From Joostella atrarenae (GTDB taxonomy: Bacteria > Bacteroidota > Bacteroidia > Flavobacteriales > Flavobacteriaceae), in assembly GCF_021764745.1 (NCBI RefSeq), contig NZ_JAETXX010000002.1:372001-436000 (forward strand): DNA of 64,000 nt. The letters are read 5' to 3'. Below are positions 53,700 through 61,571 of this stretch, piece by piece. Both the position numbers and the translations under genes were made by a program. The notes under the pieces were generated by a model. That model was not told where the DNA came from and searched no databases. It was given only the letters and a program-made list of their open reading frames with translations. The first letter of the stretch is position 1, and every line of letters begins with the position of its first letter.

Positions 53700-54140
53700 A
53701 ATAAACCTCCATTTAGGTCAAAAGGTGTCCCGTTTAGGTCTTTTAATGATGTTTTTGGGTCCATTAACTGAAGTTTTAAAGGCATCGGTTAAAATTTTAG
53801 GTGATCAACCTAAAATTTTAGCTAAAAAGGTTAAAGTTTTTGGCCTCCCAACCTAAAGTTTTAGGGTCGAGACTTAAACACATCTATTTTTTATCTATAT
53901 ACATCATTAAAACACCCTAACGGGTCTTCAAATCACCTAAAACTTTAATAAACATGCTCAAATCTTTCAGTTAAAAGGCTTAAAACTTTAGGGTAAGACC
54001 CTAAAATTTTAGGTAATGGAGCTAAATGCTTATGTCTAGCAGCTAAAAACATCATTAAAAGACCTAAACAGAGGTTTAAAAGATCTACTAGTTGTATGAT
54101 TTTGATGGTATTTATAGTTAAAAGGCCTAAAAATGTGACT
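53700..54140. repeat. Cluster of interspersed CCTAAA/TTTAGG palindromes
   Basis: Within about 440 bases there are more than ten copies of (A/C)CCTAAA or TTTAGGT, several as palindromes: TTAAAATTTTAGGT (about 53789), ACCTAAAATTTTAG (about 53808), ACCTAAAGTTTTAGGGTC (about 53851), CTTAAAACTTTAGGGT (about 53979) and GACCCTAAAATTTTAGGT (53997-54014). They are irregularly spaced and in both orientations. No gene overlaps them. They lie just outside the right end of the array. Confidence 0.65.
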
Positions 54141-54416
54141 AAAAAGGGTAAATGCATGCAAAAATCCCTTTATAGCTGTATCGTCTTTTGTAAAACTATA
54201 AGTTTTGCGGTAAATCATCATACAAATTATCTCACCGCTGCGGTATATAGAAGATCCTGCAAGGGTGCTATAGAGAGCATCAGATGTGTGTTACTGTCCA
54301 AAAAGCAACAGATCTATTAACTACGCCCCAATAACACCACATTTTCAGGGGAATTGGAGCGTATAAATAGTATTTAATTTATAAACTGTACGGTTTTACT
54401 ATTTCAGCAGCTAATA
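54141..54416. other. Gene-free stretch right of the array
   Basis: About 275 bases with no gene-like frame. No integrase, tRNA or clear terminator is visible here. It separates the array from the oxidoreductase gene. Confidence 0.4.
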
Positions 54417-55490
54417 TTATAACGTAACTACCTTGCCTGTTTTTACAGATTCGTCACATGCCAAAGCTACTTTCAGGCTGTTTACTGCATCTTCTAAATG
54501 CGCGGTAAGATCTGTATTATTAGCAATCGCATCCAGAAAATAGCGTTGCTCTCGGTTGCACAACTCCTGGTGATCTGGCTCGTCTTTTAAATGGATCCAG
54601 TCATCTGGTTTTGTAAATTCATTATCTTCATCAATAGCAGCGTGGTGCACCTTTAATTTTTCAGTTTTAGTATGACTATCAATCGTATCAGATTCTCCAG
54701 CGGCACTAGCTTTATCAGCAACAATAGAAACACTTCCTTTAGGTCCAAATACATCTTTTATAAAGAAAGCAGTATCGCTCACCATTGGTCCCCAGCCGGC
54801 TTCATACCATCCTACAGAACCATCATCAAAGCGTATTTGTAGTTGTCCGTAGTTATAGTTATCCTCCGGAATATCGTCTGTAAGTCGCACTCCTATGGCG
54901 CTAACTTGCACAGGCTTTGCGACTGCCATTTGGCACATTACATCTATATAATGCACGGCACAATCTACAATAGGACTCAGTGTTTTCATTAAATTACGAT
55001 GTACATCCCACATATATCCGTGACTCTGCTGATTTAAATTCATTCGCATTACCAATGGTTTCCCCATGGTTTGTGCTACTTCTATAAATTTTTGCCAAGA
55101 TGGATGGTGTCTTAAAATATACCCTACAACCACTTTTCTATTCATCTTTTTTGCCACTTCCACTACCCTTTCTGCGCCTGCAGCCGTACTAGCAATTGGC
55201 TTCTCTAAAAAAACATGACACCCCTGCTCTAATGCTGCAATACTATAGGCTTCATGCGTGTCTGGATAGGTAGAAATACAAACGGCATCTGGTTGGGTTT
55301 CCTTTAAAGCGGTGTAATAATCTGTGTATAGCGGGTATTTATTCCCTAATGCAGCATTTAGAACTTCTTTACTTTTTCCGGTGGAAACAAGCCCACATAT
55401 TGCTACTTCTTCATTTAATTCGTGGTATGCCTTTGCATGAGATGCGCCCATGTTTCCGCAGCCTACCACCAATATTTTTAGTTTACTCAT
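54417..55490 (-). CDS. Gfo/Idh/MocA-family oxidoreductase
   Basis: 357 residues. The N-terminal Rossmann fold starts KILVVGCGNMGASHAKAY (GxGxxG, residues 3-20), and the conserved EKP motif is seen in HVFLEKPIAST (about 92-102). The C-terminal domain contains SPIVDCAVHYIDVMCQM with the catalytic-type His. Members reduce or oxidise sugars, inositols and related compounds with NAD(P). Substrate not deducible. It stands alone between the array and gcvT. Confidence 0.88.
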   Translation of the reverse strand: MSKLKILVVGCGNMGASHAKAYHELNEEVAICGLVSTGKSKEVLNAALGNKYPLYTDYYTALKETQPDAVCISTYPDTHEAYSIAALEQGCHVFLEKPIASTAAGAERVVEVAKKMNRKVVVGYILRHHPSWQKFIEVAQTMGKPLVMRMNLNQQSHGYMWDVHRNLMKTLSPIVDCAVHYIDVMCQMAVAKPVQVSAIGVRLTDDIPEDNYNYGQLQIRFDDGSVGWYEAGWGPMVSDTAFFIKDVFGPKGSVSIVADKASAAGESDTIDSHTKTEKLKVHHAAIDEDNEFTKPDDWIHLKDEPDHQELCNREQRYFLDAIANNTDLTAHLEDAVNSLKVALACDESVKTGKVVTL

Positions 55491-55755
55491 TTTAGTTTTT
55501 GGTTTTCGGTTTCTTATTTTAAGGTTTACTAATACCTAGTTGCTCAGCTCTAGTTACTACAAATTAACAATATAAAATACATAAGCAAAACTACCTAACT
55601 CCAATGGAGCGTGCTCCCGTTTGGTAGTAAAAGTCTGTCTGCCATTTGTGGGCTGTGCAATAGCTTTTTCTGGAAATAGCCATACTTTTATGCTCTTTGC
55701 AAAAAAACAAGTTTTTATTAGTACGTGTTTGTTTTATTACTGTGAATATTTTAAA
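55491..55755. other. Intergenic region between divergent genes
   Basis: Contains the upstream regions of the oxidoreductase gene (minus) and gcvT (plus). No hairpin, repeat or RNA gene recognised apart from the gcvT promoter element just right of it. Confidence 0.4.
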
Positions 55756-55763
55756 TAATTTTG
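55756..55763 (+). promoter_or_regulatory. Probable -7 promoter element of gcvT
   Basis: TAATTTTG fits TAnnTTTG and lies 42 bases before the ATG at 55806. A TTTG at 55728-55731 could be the -33 element, though the spacing (24 bases) is a little long. Confidence 0.5.
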
Positions 55764-55805
55764 CAGCGCCAAATAATAGGTATAACACTTTTTAAATATA
55801 CAAAA

Positions 55806-56894
55806 ATGAAGAATACAGCTTTAACAGATATTCATATTGAGTTGGGTGCAAAAATGGTTCCTTTTGCGGGGTATAACATGCCTGTGCAGTATGAAGGTGT
55901 AAATATAGAACATGAAACTGTAAGATCGCAACTGGGCGTTTTTGATGTGAGCCATATGGGGGAATTCCTAATTGGAGGGCCTAATGCCTTAGCTCTTATT
56001 CAGAAAGTGAGCAGTAACGATGCTACAAAATTAACTGTTGGAAAAGCGCAGTATTCTTGTTTACCTAATGAAGATGGTGGTATTGTAGATGATTTAATTA
56101 TCTATAAAATGAAGGAAGAGCAATACCTATTGGTGGTAAATGCTTCTAATATTGAAAAGGATTGGAATTGGATTTCTAAATATAATGAGGCTATTGGTGC
56201 AGATATGCGCAATGTGTCAGACGATTACTCGCTTCTTGCTATCCAAGGGCCAAAAGCGGTGGAAGCTATGCAATCTATCACTCCTGTTGATCTTTCTGCT
56301 ATTAAGTTTTATAATTTTGAGGTTGCTGAATTTGCTGGTGTAGACAATGTTATTATCTCTGCTACAGGATATACTGGTAGCGGTGGTTTCGAAATATATT
56401 GTAAAAATGATGTTGCAGAGAAAGTGTGGAATAATGTGCTGGAAGCTGGAAAGGAATTTGGAATTAAACCAATAGGACTAGCGGCTAGAGATACTTTGCG
56501 ATTGGAAATGGGGTATTGTCTCTACGGAAATGATATCGATGATACGACTTCTCCTCTTGAAGCTGGATTAGGATGGATAACAAAATTCTCTAAGGATTTT
56601 GTAAACTCTGAAGCGTTACAACGACAAAAAGAAGCTGGGGTCTCAAAAAAACTTGTTGGTTTTGAAATGGTAGAACGTGGAATTCCAAGACATGGTTATG
56701 AGATTTTAAATGATAAAGATGAGGTGATCGGAAAAGTTACCAGCGGAACAATGGCTCCTTCTTTAAATAAAGGTATCGGTATGGGGTATGTTTCTACAGA
56801 AAATACTGCGGAAGGTACTCCTATTTACTTACAGATAAGAAAGAAAAAAGTTGCTGCCAAGGTTACAAAACCTCCATTTTATAAAAATAAATAA
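55806..56894 (+). CDS. gcvT: Glycine cleavage system aminomethyltransferase (T protein)
   Basis: 362 residues from [29 protein letters not shown]; an ORF start 45 bases upstream lies in the promoter region. [11 protein letters not shown] and [16 protein letters not shown] are family signatures, and the folate-binding blocks [13 protein letters not shown] and [21 protein letters not shown]-type segment are present. T protein transfers the methylene group from aminomethyl-lipoyl-GcvH to tetrahydrofolate and releases ammonia. Length is normal. gcvP and gcvH are not in the window. Confidence 0.96.
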   Translation: MKNTALTDIHIELGAKMVPFAGYNMPVQYEGVNIEHETVRSQLGVFDVSHMGEFLIGGPNALALIQKVSSNDATKLTVGKAQYSCLPNEDGGIVDDLIIYKMKEEQYLLVVNASNIEKDWNWISKYNEAIGADMRNVSDDYSLLAIQGPKAVEAMQSITPVDLSAIKFYNFEVAEFAGVDNVIISATGYTGSGGFEIYCKNDVAEKVWNNVLEAGKEFGIKPIGLAARDTLRLEMGYCLYGNDIDDTTSPLEAGLGWITKFSKDFVNSEALQRQKEAGVSKKLVGFEMVERGIPRHGYEILNDKDEVIGKVTSGTMAPSLNKGIGMGYVSTENTAEGTPIYLQIRKKKVAAKVTKPPFYKNK

Positions 56895-56933
56895 AGAGAA
56901 TTAGAGTTCTCTTAAAAAAGAAAGGCAAATTTA

Positions 56934-57746
56934 TTGAAAAGGATATTGATTTTAGGAGCTAGCGGATTTATTGGAGGGGCACTTTATAAAGAGTTATGCC
57001 CTTACTTTGATACTTATGGCACCTATCACACAGGTAAGATTTATGCTGATAATAAGCACTTTTTTCATTTTAATATGGAAACAGACGACTTGTTTGAGGT
57101 GCTTACCAAAGTGCGACCCACTATTATTATTTCTGCCTTAAGGGGTAATTTTGAAGCACAGATAGATACGCACCTCGATTTGGTGGATTACTGCCGTGCT
57201 AGCAATAGTAAATTAATATTTTTGTCTTCTGCTAATGTTTTTGATGCTTTTAGCAACTACCCTTCTTATGAGTTCGATAAAACGCTATCGATGAGTACTT
57301 ATGGGAAGTTTAAAATAAAGATTGAAACTGCGCTGATGCAACTTCCAGAGAAGAATTTTGTGATTGCAAGATTGCCAATGGTCTTTGGAAGTAGCTCTCC
57401 GCGGATGAAAGAGCTTAAATATTTTCTTGATAAAAATGATGCCTATGAGGTGTTTCCAGATTTGGTGATGAATGTTACCAATGCCGATAAACTCTCGCAG
57501 CAGATTCACTATATCGTTAATAGAAATAAAAAAGGAATTTATCATTTGGGGAGTTCAGACCTTATTCACCATGATGAGTTTATAAAAGAAATCCTTGAAA
57601 CTATTGGTCACGAAAAGCCTTTGCTTAAAAATGTGTATACCTCTAATTTTGATCGCTTTCTAGCTGTACTTCCAAAGGATAATATGCTACCAAAGCACCT
57701 TGTTTTTAGTCATTATGATATTATTAATGAGTTGGATGTAAGTTAA
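56934..57746 (+). CDS. NAD-dependent epimerase / RmlD-like reductase
   Basis: 270 residues from a TTG start. The Rossmann motif GASGFIGGALYKEL occupies residues 8-21. A YxxxK-type catalytic pair is seen in STYGKFKIKIE (Tyr, Lys, about 122-132). The pattern matches extended SDRs of the dTDP-4-dehydrorhamnose reductase/epimerase type, though the family member is short. Substrate unknown. It begins 39 bases after gcvT and is followed two bases later by the Crp/Fnr regulator, so the genes are probably cotranscribed. Confidence 0.75.
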   Translation: MKRILILGASGFIGGALYKELCPYFDTYGTYHTGKIYADNKHFFHFNMETDDLFEVLTKVRPTIIISALRGNFEAQIDTHLDLVDYCRASNSKLIFLSSANVFDAFSNYPSYEFDKTLSMSTYGKFKIKIETALMQLPEKNFVIARLPMVFGSSSPRMKELKYFLDKNDAYEVFPDLVMNVTNADKLSQQIHYIVNRNKKGIYHLGSSDLIHHDEFIKEILETIGHEKPLLKNVYTSNFDRFLAVLPKDNMLPKHLVFSHYDIINELDVS

Positions 57747-57748
57747 AT

Positions 57749-58336
57749 ATGCCTTTCAATCTCTTAAAGAAACATATCGCCAAACATATTACCCTCTCCA
57801 AAGAGGAGTTAGCCATCTATTGTGCTTCCTTTTATCCAAAAACACTCTCCAAAAAGGAATATTTATTAAAACAAGGGGCTATCTGTAAGTTTGAAGGGTA
57901 TGTTACCAAAGGGTGCTTACGTGTTTTTACGCTTGATAAAAACGGAAAGGAACATGTTTTATATTTTGCCGTTGAAGATTGGTGGGTAACAGATATTGAT
58001 AGTTTTACCAATGGAACCCCCTCCTATTTATCTATACAGGCGCTAGAAGACAGCGAGGTATTGCTTATTGATAAAGAAGGTAAGGAGCTGCTCTATGAAA
58101 CGTTGCCTAGTATTGAAAAACTATTCCGGGTGATGTCTCAAAAAGCTATGGTTGTATTACAACAAAGAACAATTAGCAATAATAGTAAGACTGCAGAAGA
58201 ACGCTATTTAGATTTTATAGAAAAATATCCTCATATAGTACAAAGGCTTACAAACCTACAATTAGCCTCCTATTTGGGAATTACTCATGAGTTTTTAAGT
58301 AAAATTAGAAGTAAGATTATCTCAAAAAAGCAATAA
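57749..58336 (+). CDS. Crp/Fnr-family transcriptional regulator
   Basis: 195 residues. An N-terminal cyclic-nucleotide-binding-like beta barrel (about 20-115, KKEYLLKQGAICKFEGYVTKGCLRVF) is joined by a long helix to a shortened winged helix at the C-terminus (about 150-190, LTNLQLASYLGITHEFLSKIRSKI). There are no clustered cysteines for an Fe-S centre, so it is not an FNR-type oxygen sensor. A TTGA-N6-TCAA palindrome lies directly downstream, in front of the next gene, and is a likely operator for it. Confidence 0.85.
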   Translation: MPFNLLKKHIAKHITLSKEELAIYCASFYPKTLSKKEYLLKQGAICKFEGYVTKGCLRVFTLDKNGKEHVLYFAVEDWWVTDIDSFTNGTPSYLSIQALEDSEVLLIDKEGKELLYETLPSIEKLFRVMSQKAMVVLQQRTISNNSKTAEERYLDFIEKYPHIVQRLTNLQLASYLGITHEFLSKIRSKIISKKQ

Positions 58337-58347
58337 CTTTATCATTT

Positions 58348-58363
58348 ATTGAACTTGTTCAAT
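58348..58363 (+). promoter_or_regulatory. Crp/Fnr-type operator
   Basis: ATTGAACTTGTTCAAT is a perfect palindrome with the TTGA-N6-TCAA form of Crp/Fnr-family sites. It sits 12 bases after the regulator stop codon and 53 bases before the ATG of the MBL-fold gene. A CAACTTTG sequence at 58385-58392 resembles the -7 element. Confidence 0.6.
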
Positions 58364-58415
58364 GTTTTTTAGTACTGATATTCACAACTTTGTACTATCA
58401 ATAAAAAACAACAAA

Positions 58416-59306
58416 ATGAGAAAAGTAATTTCAATCGTAATCTTAACAACATTAATTCTATTTAATATGGAAGCACAAGCACAAAGTTTCAAAACTATCC
58501 AAAACACTAATTTAGATGTAGATATTTACTACGCCACAGAGAATAGTTTCGGTGTTGCATCTGTAATTGTTTCAGGAGAAAAAGAAGCAGTTTTAATCGA
58601 TACACAATTTACATTAGCAGATGCAGAAACTGTAGCTCAAAAAATAAAAGCATCAGGAAAAACCTTAAAAACTATCTATGTATCACATGGAGATCCAGAT
58701 TTTTACTTCGGTTTAGAGGTTTTTAAGAAATATTTCCCTGAAGTAACGGCTTATGCCGCTCCAGAAACAGTAGAACATATTAAAGCTACCGCTCAAAAGA
58801 AACTAGAAGTTTGGGGCGAGAGATTAGGTAAAAACATAACTTCGAATGTAGTATTGCCACAAGTTTTAAAAGGGAACTCTATAGAAATAGAAGGAAAGAA
58901 GCTAGAAATTATTGGTTTGGAAGACTCCCCTTCTAGAACTTTCGTATGGATACCATCAATCAAAGCAGCTATAGGAGGTATTAATGTTTTTGGAACATCG
59001 TTTAATGTGTGGATGGCAGATGCCCAAACTCCAGAAGCTAGAAATCAATGGCTTTCTGTATTAGACAAAATAGAAGCTTTACAGCCAGATATTGTTATTC
59101 CTGCACATGGAAATACAGAAAGCGCATTAGACGCTTCTGCAATAGCACACACCAAAAGCTATATTAAGTTCTATGAAGAAGCTTTAAAAGCAAATAAAAC
59201 TTCAGAAGAGTTAATTAAAGCTATAAAAGCTAAATATCCAACATTGACTTTTGATACTGCGTTACAAATTGGAGCGAAAGTGAATACTGGAGAAATGAAA
59301 TGGTAA
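58416..59306 (+). CDS. Exported MBL-fold hydrolase with altered metal motif
   Basis: 296 residues from MRKVISIVILTTLILFN, with a signal peptide ending EAQAQ (about residue 23); the ORF start 54 bases upstream would overlap the Crp/Fnr-type operator. The MBL fold is clear (SVIVSGEKEAVLIDTQFTLADAE and DIVIPAHGNTES). The usual HxHxDH motif reads YVSHGDPDFYFG: the first His is kept, but the second and the last His are replaced. The family clade with HGDPD is known, but metal binding there is doubtful. It overlaps the next gene by seven bases. Confidence 0.8.
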   Translation: MRKVISIVILTTLILFNMEAQAQSFKTIQNTNLDVDIYYATENSFGVASVIVSGEKEAVLIDTQFTLADAETVAQKIKASGKTLKTIYVSHGDPDFYFGLEVFKKYFPEVTAYAAPETVEHIKATAQKKLEVWGERLGKNITSNVVLPQVLKGNSIEIEGKKLEIIGLEDSPSRTFVWIPSIKAAIGGINVFGTSFNVWMADAQTPEARNQWLSVLDKIEALQPDIVIPAHGNTESALDASAIAHTKSYIKFYEEALKANKTSEELIKAIKAKYPTLTFDTALQIGAKVNTGEMKW

Positions 59307-59758
59307 TAAGACACATCTTCAGCTTAGCGATACTTTTTGTATTGCTAAGCTGTACTATAAACACAAACAAGATGACAAATTTAGAAATTATAAAAAGCAC
59401 CTACGAAGGAAAAACATCTGAAGAGAATGGAGAAAACCTAGCTAAATATGTAGCCAAAGATATCTCCTGGACAGAAGCTGAAGGATTTCCGTATGCAGGA
59501 ACTTATATAGGTTTAGAGAACATAGGTAGAAATGTTTTTAGCAGATTAGGAAGTGAATGGATTGATTATAAATTTACTCCTGAAGACTATCTTTCTGATG
59601 GTGATAAAGTGGTTGCTTACGGAACATATACAGGAATATATAAGAAAACAAATCGCCCATTTAAAGCTAGAGTTGCTCATATTTGGAAGCTTAATGAAGG
59701 GAAAATTATATCTTTTGAGCAGTTTGTAGATAGTAAAATGGTTACTGATGCTATGTAA
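59300..59758 (+). CDS. NTF2/SnoaL-like lipoprotein
   Basis: 152 residues. The lipobox VLLSC (Cys18) predicts a lipoprotein. The mature part is a SnoaL-like NTF2 fold: LAKYVAKDISWTEAEGFPYAGTYIGLENI, DKVVAYGTYTGIYKKTNRPFKARVAHIWKLNEGKIISFEQFVDS. Fold-mates include ketosteroid isomerases and many binding proteins. It is coupled to the MBL-fold gene by overlap, and both are probably under the Crp/Fnr regulator. A strong terminator follows. Confidence 0.8.
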   Translation: MVIRHIFSLAILFVLLSCTINTNKMTNLEIIKSTYEGKTSEENGENLAKYVAKDISWTEAEGFPYAGTYIGLENIGRNVFSRLGSEWIDYKFTPEDYLSDGDKVVAYGTYTGIYKKTNRPFKARVAHIWKLNEGKIISFEQFVDSKMVTDAM

Positions 59759-59781
59759 AAATCATTCCACAGTAAACTTAT

Positions 59782-59833
59782 AATAGCAGCACAACGTTAG
59801 TTTTTTTATGTAACGTTATGTTGCTATTTTTTT
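59782..59833 (+). terminator. Rho-independent terminator
   Basis: An 18-base stem from AATAGCAGCACAACGTTA (59782-59799) and TAACGTTATGTTGCTATT (59811-59828) with one mismatch and one G-T, followed by T7. It ends the MBL/NTF2 transcript. Confidence 0.85.
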
Positions 59834-59840
59834 ATCTCTT

Positions 59841-59895
59841 CCTTAGAAGCTTTCACACTTCGGAAACCTTCTATAAATACAGCACTTAGAATAAG
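59841..59895. repeat. Direct repeat 1 of the higBA insert
   Basis: 55 bases starting CCTTAGAAGCTTTCACACTT, matching 60616-60670 with one difference. Read on the minus strand it is the displaced 3' end of the DMT transporter gene, with the tail ...SKEEIKK and its own stop codon. Confidence 0.85.
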
Positions 59896-59942
59896 TTAAC
59901 TAAAACTTTGATTGATGTAACTTTTAAGTTACCTTTATCGTG

Positions 59943-60299
59943 ATGAAAAGAGTTAGGAAGTAATACAATACAAGAATTATTTCGAAGATTTTTTACTTGC
60001 ACAACCAAAAAAGGTTCAGGATAAAATATTTAAGGTTATTGAAATGATTGAAACATATCAACATGTACCAAAAACATATTTATCTGCGATTAAGAACCAT
60101 GCAGGGCTTTATGAAGCACGAATTAAATTAGGATCCAATATATGGAGAGTTTTTTGTTTTTTTTGATGAAGGAAAATTAGTTATACTTTTAAATGGATTT
60201 ACAAAAAAGACTCAAAAGACACCTAAAAAAGAAATAAATAGAGCTATCCGATTAATGAATAATTATTACGAAGAAAAAAATAGTAAAAATGGAAACTAA
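59943..60299 (+). pseudogene. higB: HigB/RelE-family toxin, frameshifted
   Basis: The body reads VIQYKNYFEDFLLAQPKKVQ and continues to [12 protein letters not shown] run of eight T near 60158-60165 then shifts the frame; removing one T gives [20 protein letters not shown] to the stop at 60297-60299. A second disruption near the start (extra GTTAG after ATGAAAAGA) separates the ATG from the body. The gene overlaps the antitoxin start by 11 bases, as in higBA operons. Two lesions make it a pseudogene unless the T-run is a programmed shift or a read error. Confidence 0.75.
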
Positions 60300-60579
60300 A
60301 AGCTGGAAGGATATAAAAGATAGTGTATATGGAAAGAAAGGTACTGACCGAAGAGATGAACTCGATAGAGATTTTGAATCATTTAAAATTGGATTGCTAT
60401 TACGAGACGCTCGCGAGAAAAAGAACCTTACTCAAGAACAATTAGGCGAGCTTATTGATAAAAAACGAACTTATATTTCTCGTGTGGAAAACAATGGTAG
60501 TAACCTTACTTTAAAAACTTTATATGATATAGTAGAAAAGGGACTTGGTGGAAAAGTAAAGATTTCAATAGAAGTATAA
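60289..60579 (+). CDS. higA: HigA-family antitoxin (XRE)
   Basis: 96 residues. The XRE helix-turn-helix lies in residues 30-88 ([49 protein letters not shown]). It follows and overlaps the broken HigB-like toxin, the toxin-first order of higBA. It would bind the operon promoter and the toxin. Because the toxin is damaged, the antitoxin may be a relic. Confidence 0.88.
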   Translation: METKSWKDIKDSVYGKKGTDRRDELDRDFESFKIGLLLRDAREKKNLTQEQLGELIDKKRTYISRVENNGSNLTLKTLYDIVEKGLGGKVKISIEV

Positions 60580-60604
60580 CACTCCTAAAATATTAGTTTT
60601 CTTA

Positions 60605-61486
60605 TTACAGATTTTCCTTAGAAGCTTTTACACTTCGGAAACCTTCTATAAATACAGCACTTAGAATAAGCATCCCACCAATAATAGTATGCCAAGCGGG
60701 AAATTCTCCTAAAAACACGACCCCCATTAATATCCCATAAATAGGCTGCACACTACTCATAATACTAGCTGTGGTGGCGCTAAAATGCTTAAAACTCATT
60801 AATAATAATGTATGTCCTATTGCGGTGGTTACCAATGCCAGAAAAGCAATGGGTAGCAACTGCTCTTTTACAAGGGTAAAGTCAGCCTTAAACAACAGCG
60901 GACTCATAATAAATACAATAATCACTAGCTGATAGAGCATCAGTACAGAACCGTTGTACTTCGCTACTTTTGGTTTCATAAGAATATTACGAAGCGCATA
61001 AAAAAAGGCAGAAGTAACACCAAATAAAACTGCTATAAAGTGCTGATTCTTAAAACTTACTTCTGGCACCAAAAAGTAAACTCCTGTAAGTACCAATACC
61101 GCCAATGCAATGTGTGCTTTTTGGAATTTAGTTTTTAAAACTAGAGGCTCCAAAAAGGAGGTAATTACAGGATAGGTGTAAATAGAAAGCATCCCAATGG
61201 CAACACTGGAGAGCTTTAACGCATAGAAATAAGTAACCCAATGAATTCCAAAAAACACCCCACAGAGTAGCACTACTTTAATATCTTGACGATCGGCAAT
61301 CTTTAAATTAAACTTTTTATACCTACAGAAAGCATAGATAAATACAACAGCTAGAATAGCTCTAAAAAGGATAATCTGCTCTGGCGGTAACGCTATGTAT
61401 CTCCCTAAAACTCCCGAAGTACTAATAAGAAGTACAGCGAGGTTTAGTTCCAATATGTTTTTAAAATGTTGTTTGGTTGCAGTCAA
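60605..61486 (-). CDS. EamA/DMT-family transporter
   Basis: 293 residues with ten hydrophobic segments in two five-helix EamA repeats (about 12-140 and 150-285). Typical blocks are SSVAIGMLSIYTYPVITSFLEP and FSATTASIMSSVQPIYGILMGVVFLGEFPAW. It exports or imports small metabolites, with unknown substrate. Its last 20 codons are duplicated at 59841-59895. The present C-terminus (SKENL) therefore appears to have been supplied by the inserted higBA segment. Confidence 0.88.
   Translation of the reverse strand: MTATKQHFKNILELNLAVLLISTSGVLGRYIALPPEQIILFRAILAVVFIYAFCRYKKFNLKIADRQDIKVVLLCGVFFGIHWVTYFYALKLSSVAIGMLSIYTYPVITSFLEPLVLKTKFQKAHIALAVLVLTGVYFLVPEVSFKNQHFIAVLFGVTSAFFYALRNILMKPKVAKYNGSVLMLYQLVIIVFIMSPLLFKADFTLVKEQLLPIAFLALVTTAIGHTLLLMSFKHFSATTASIMSSVQPIYGILMGVVFLGEFPAWHTIIGGMLILSAVFIEGFRSVKASKENL
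60616..60670. repeat. Direct repeat 2 of the higBA insert
   Basis: Second 55-base copy, inside the current 3' end of the DMT transporter gene. The 720 bases between the repeats hold only higBA. Confidence 0.85.
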
Positions 61487-61571
61487 TGAAATAAAAATCT
61501 ATCTCAAGAAATAATTCTTAAGATGGTTAAATACTAAATAAATGTTGGTGTTATTTACGCCTAAAAGTAAG

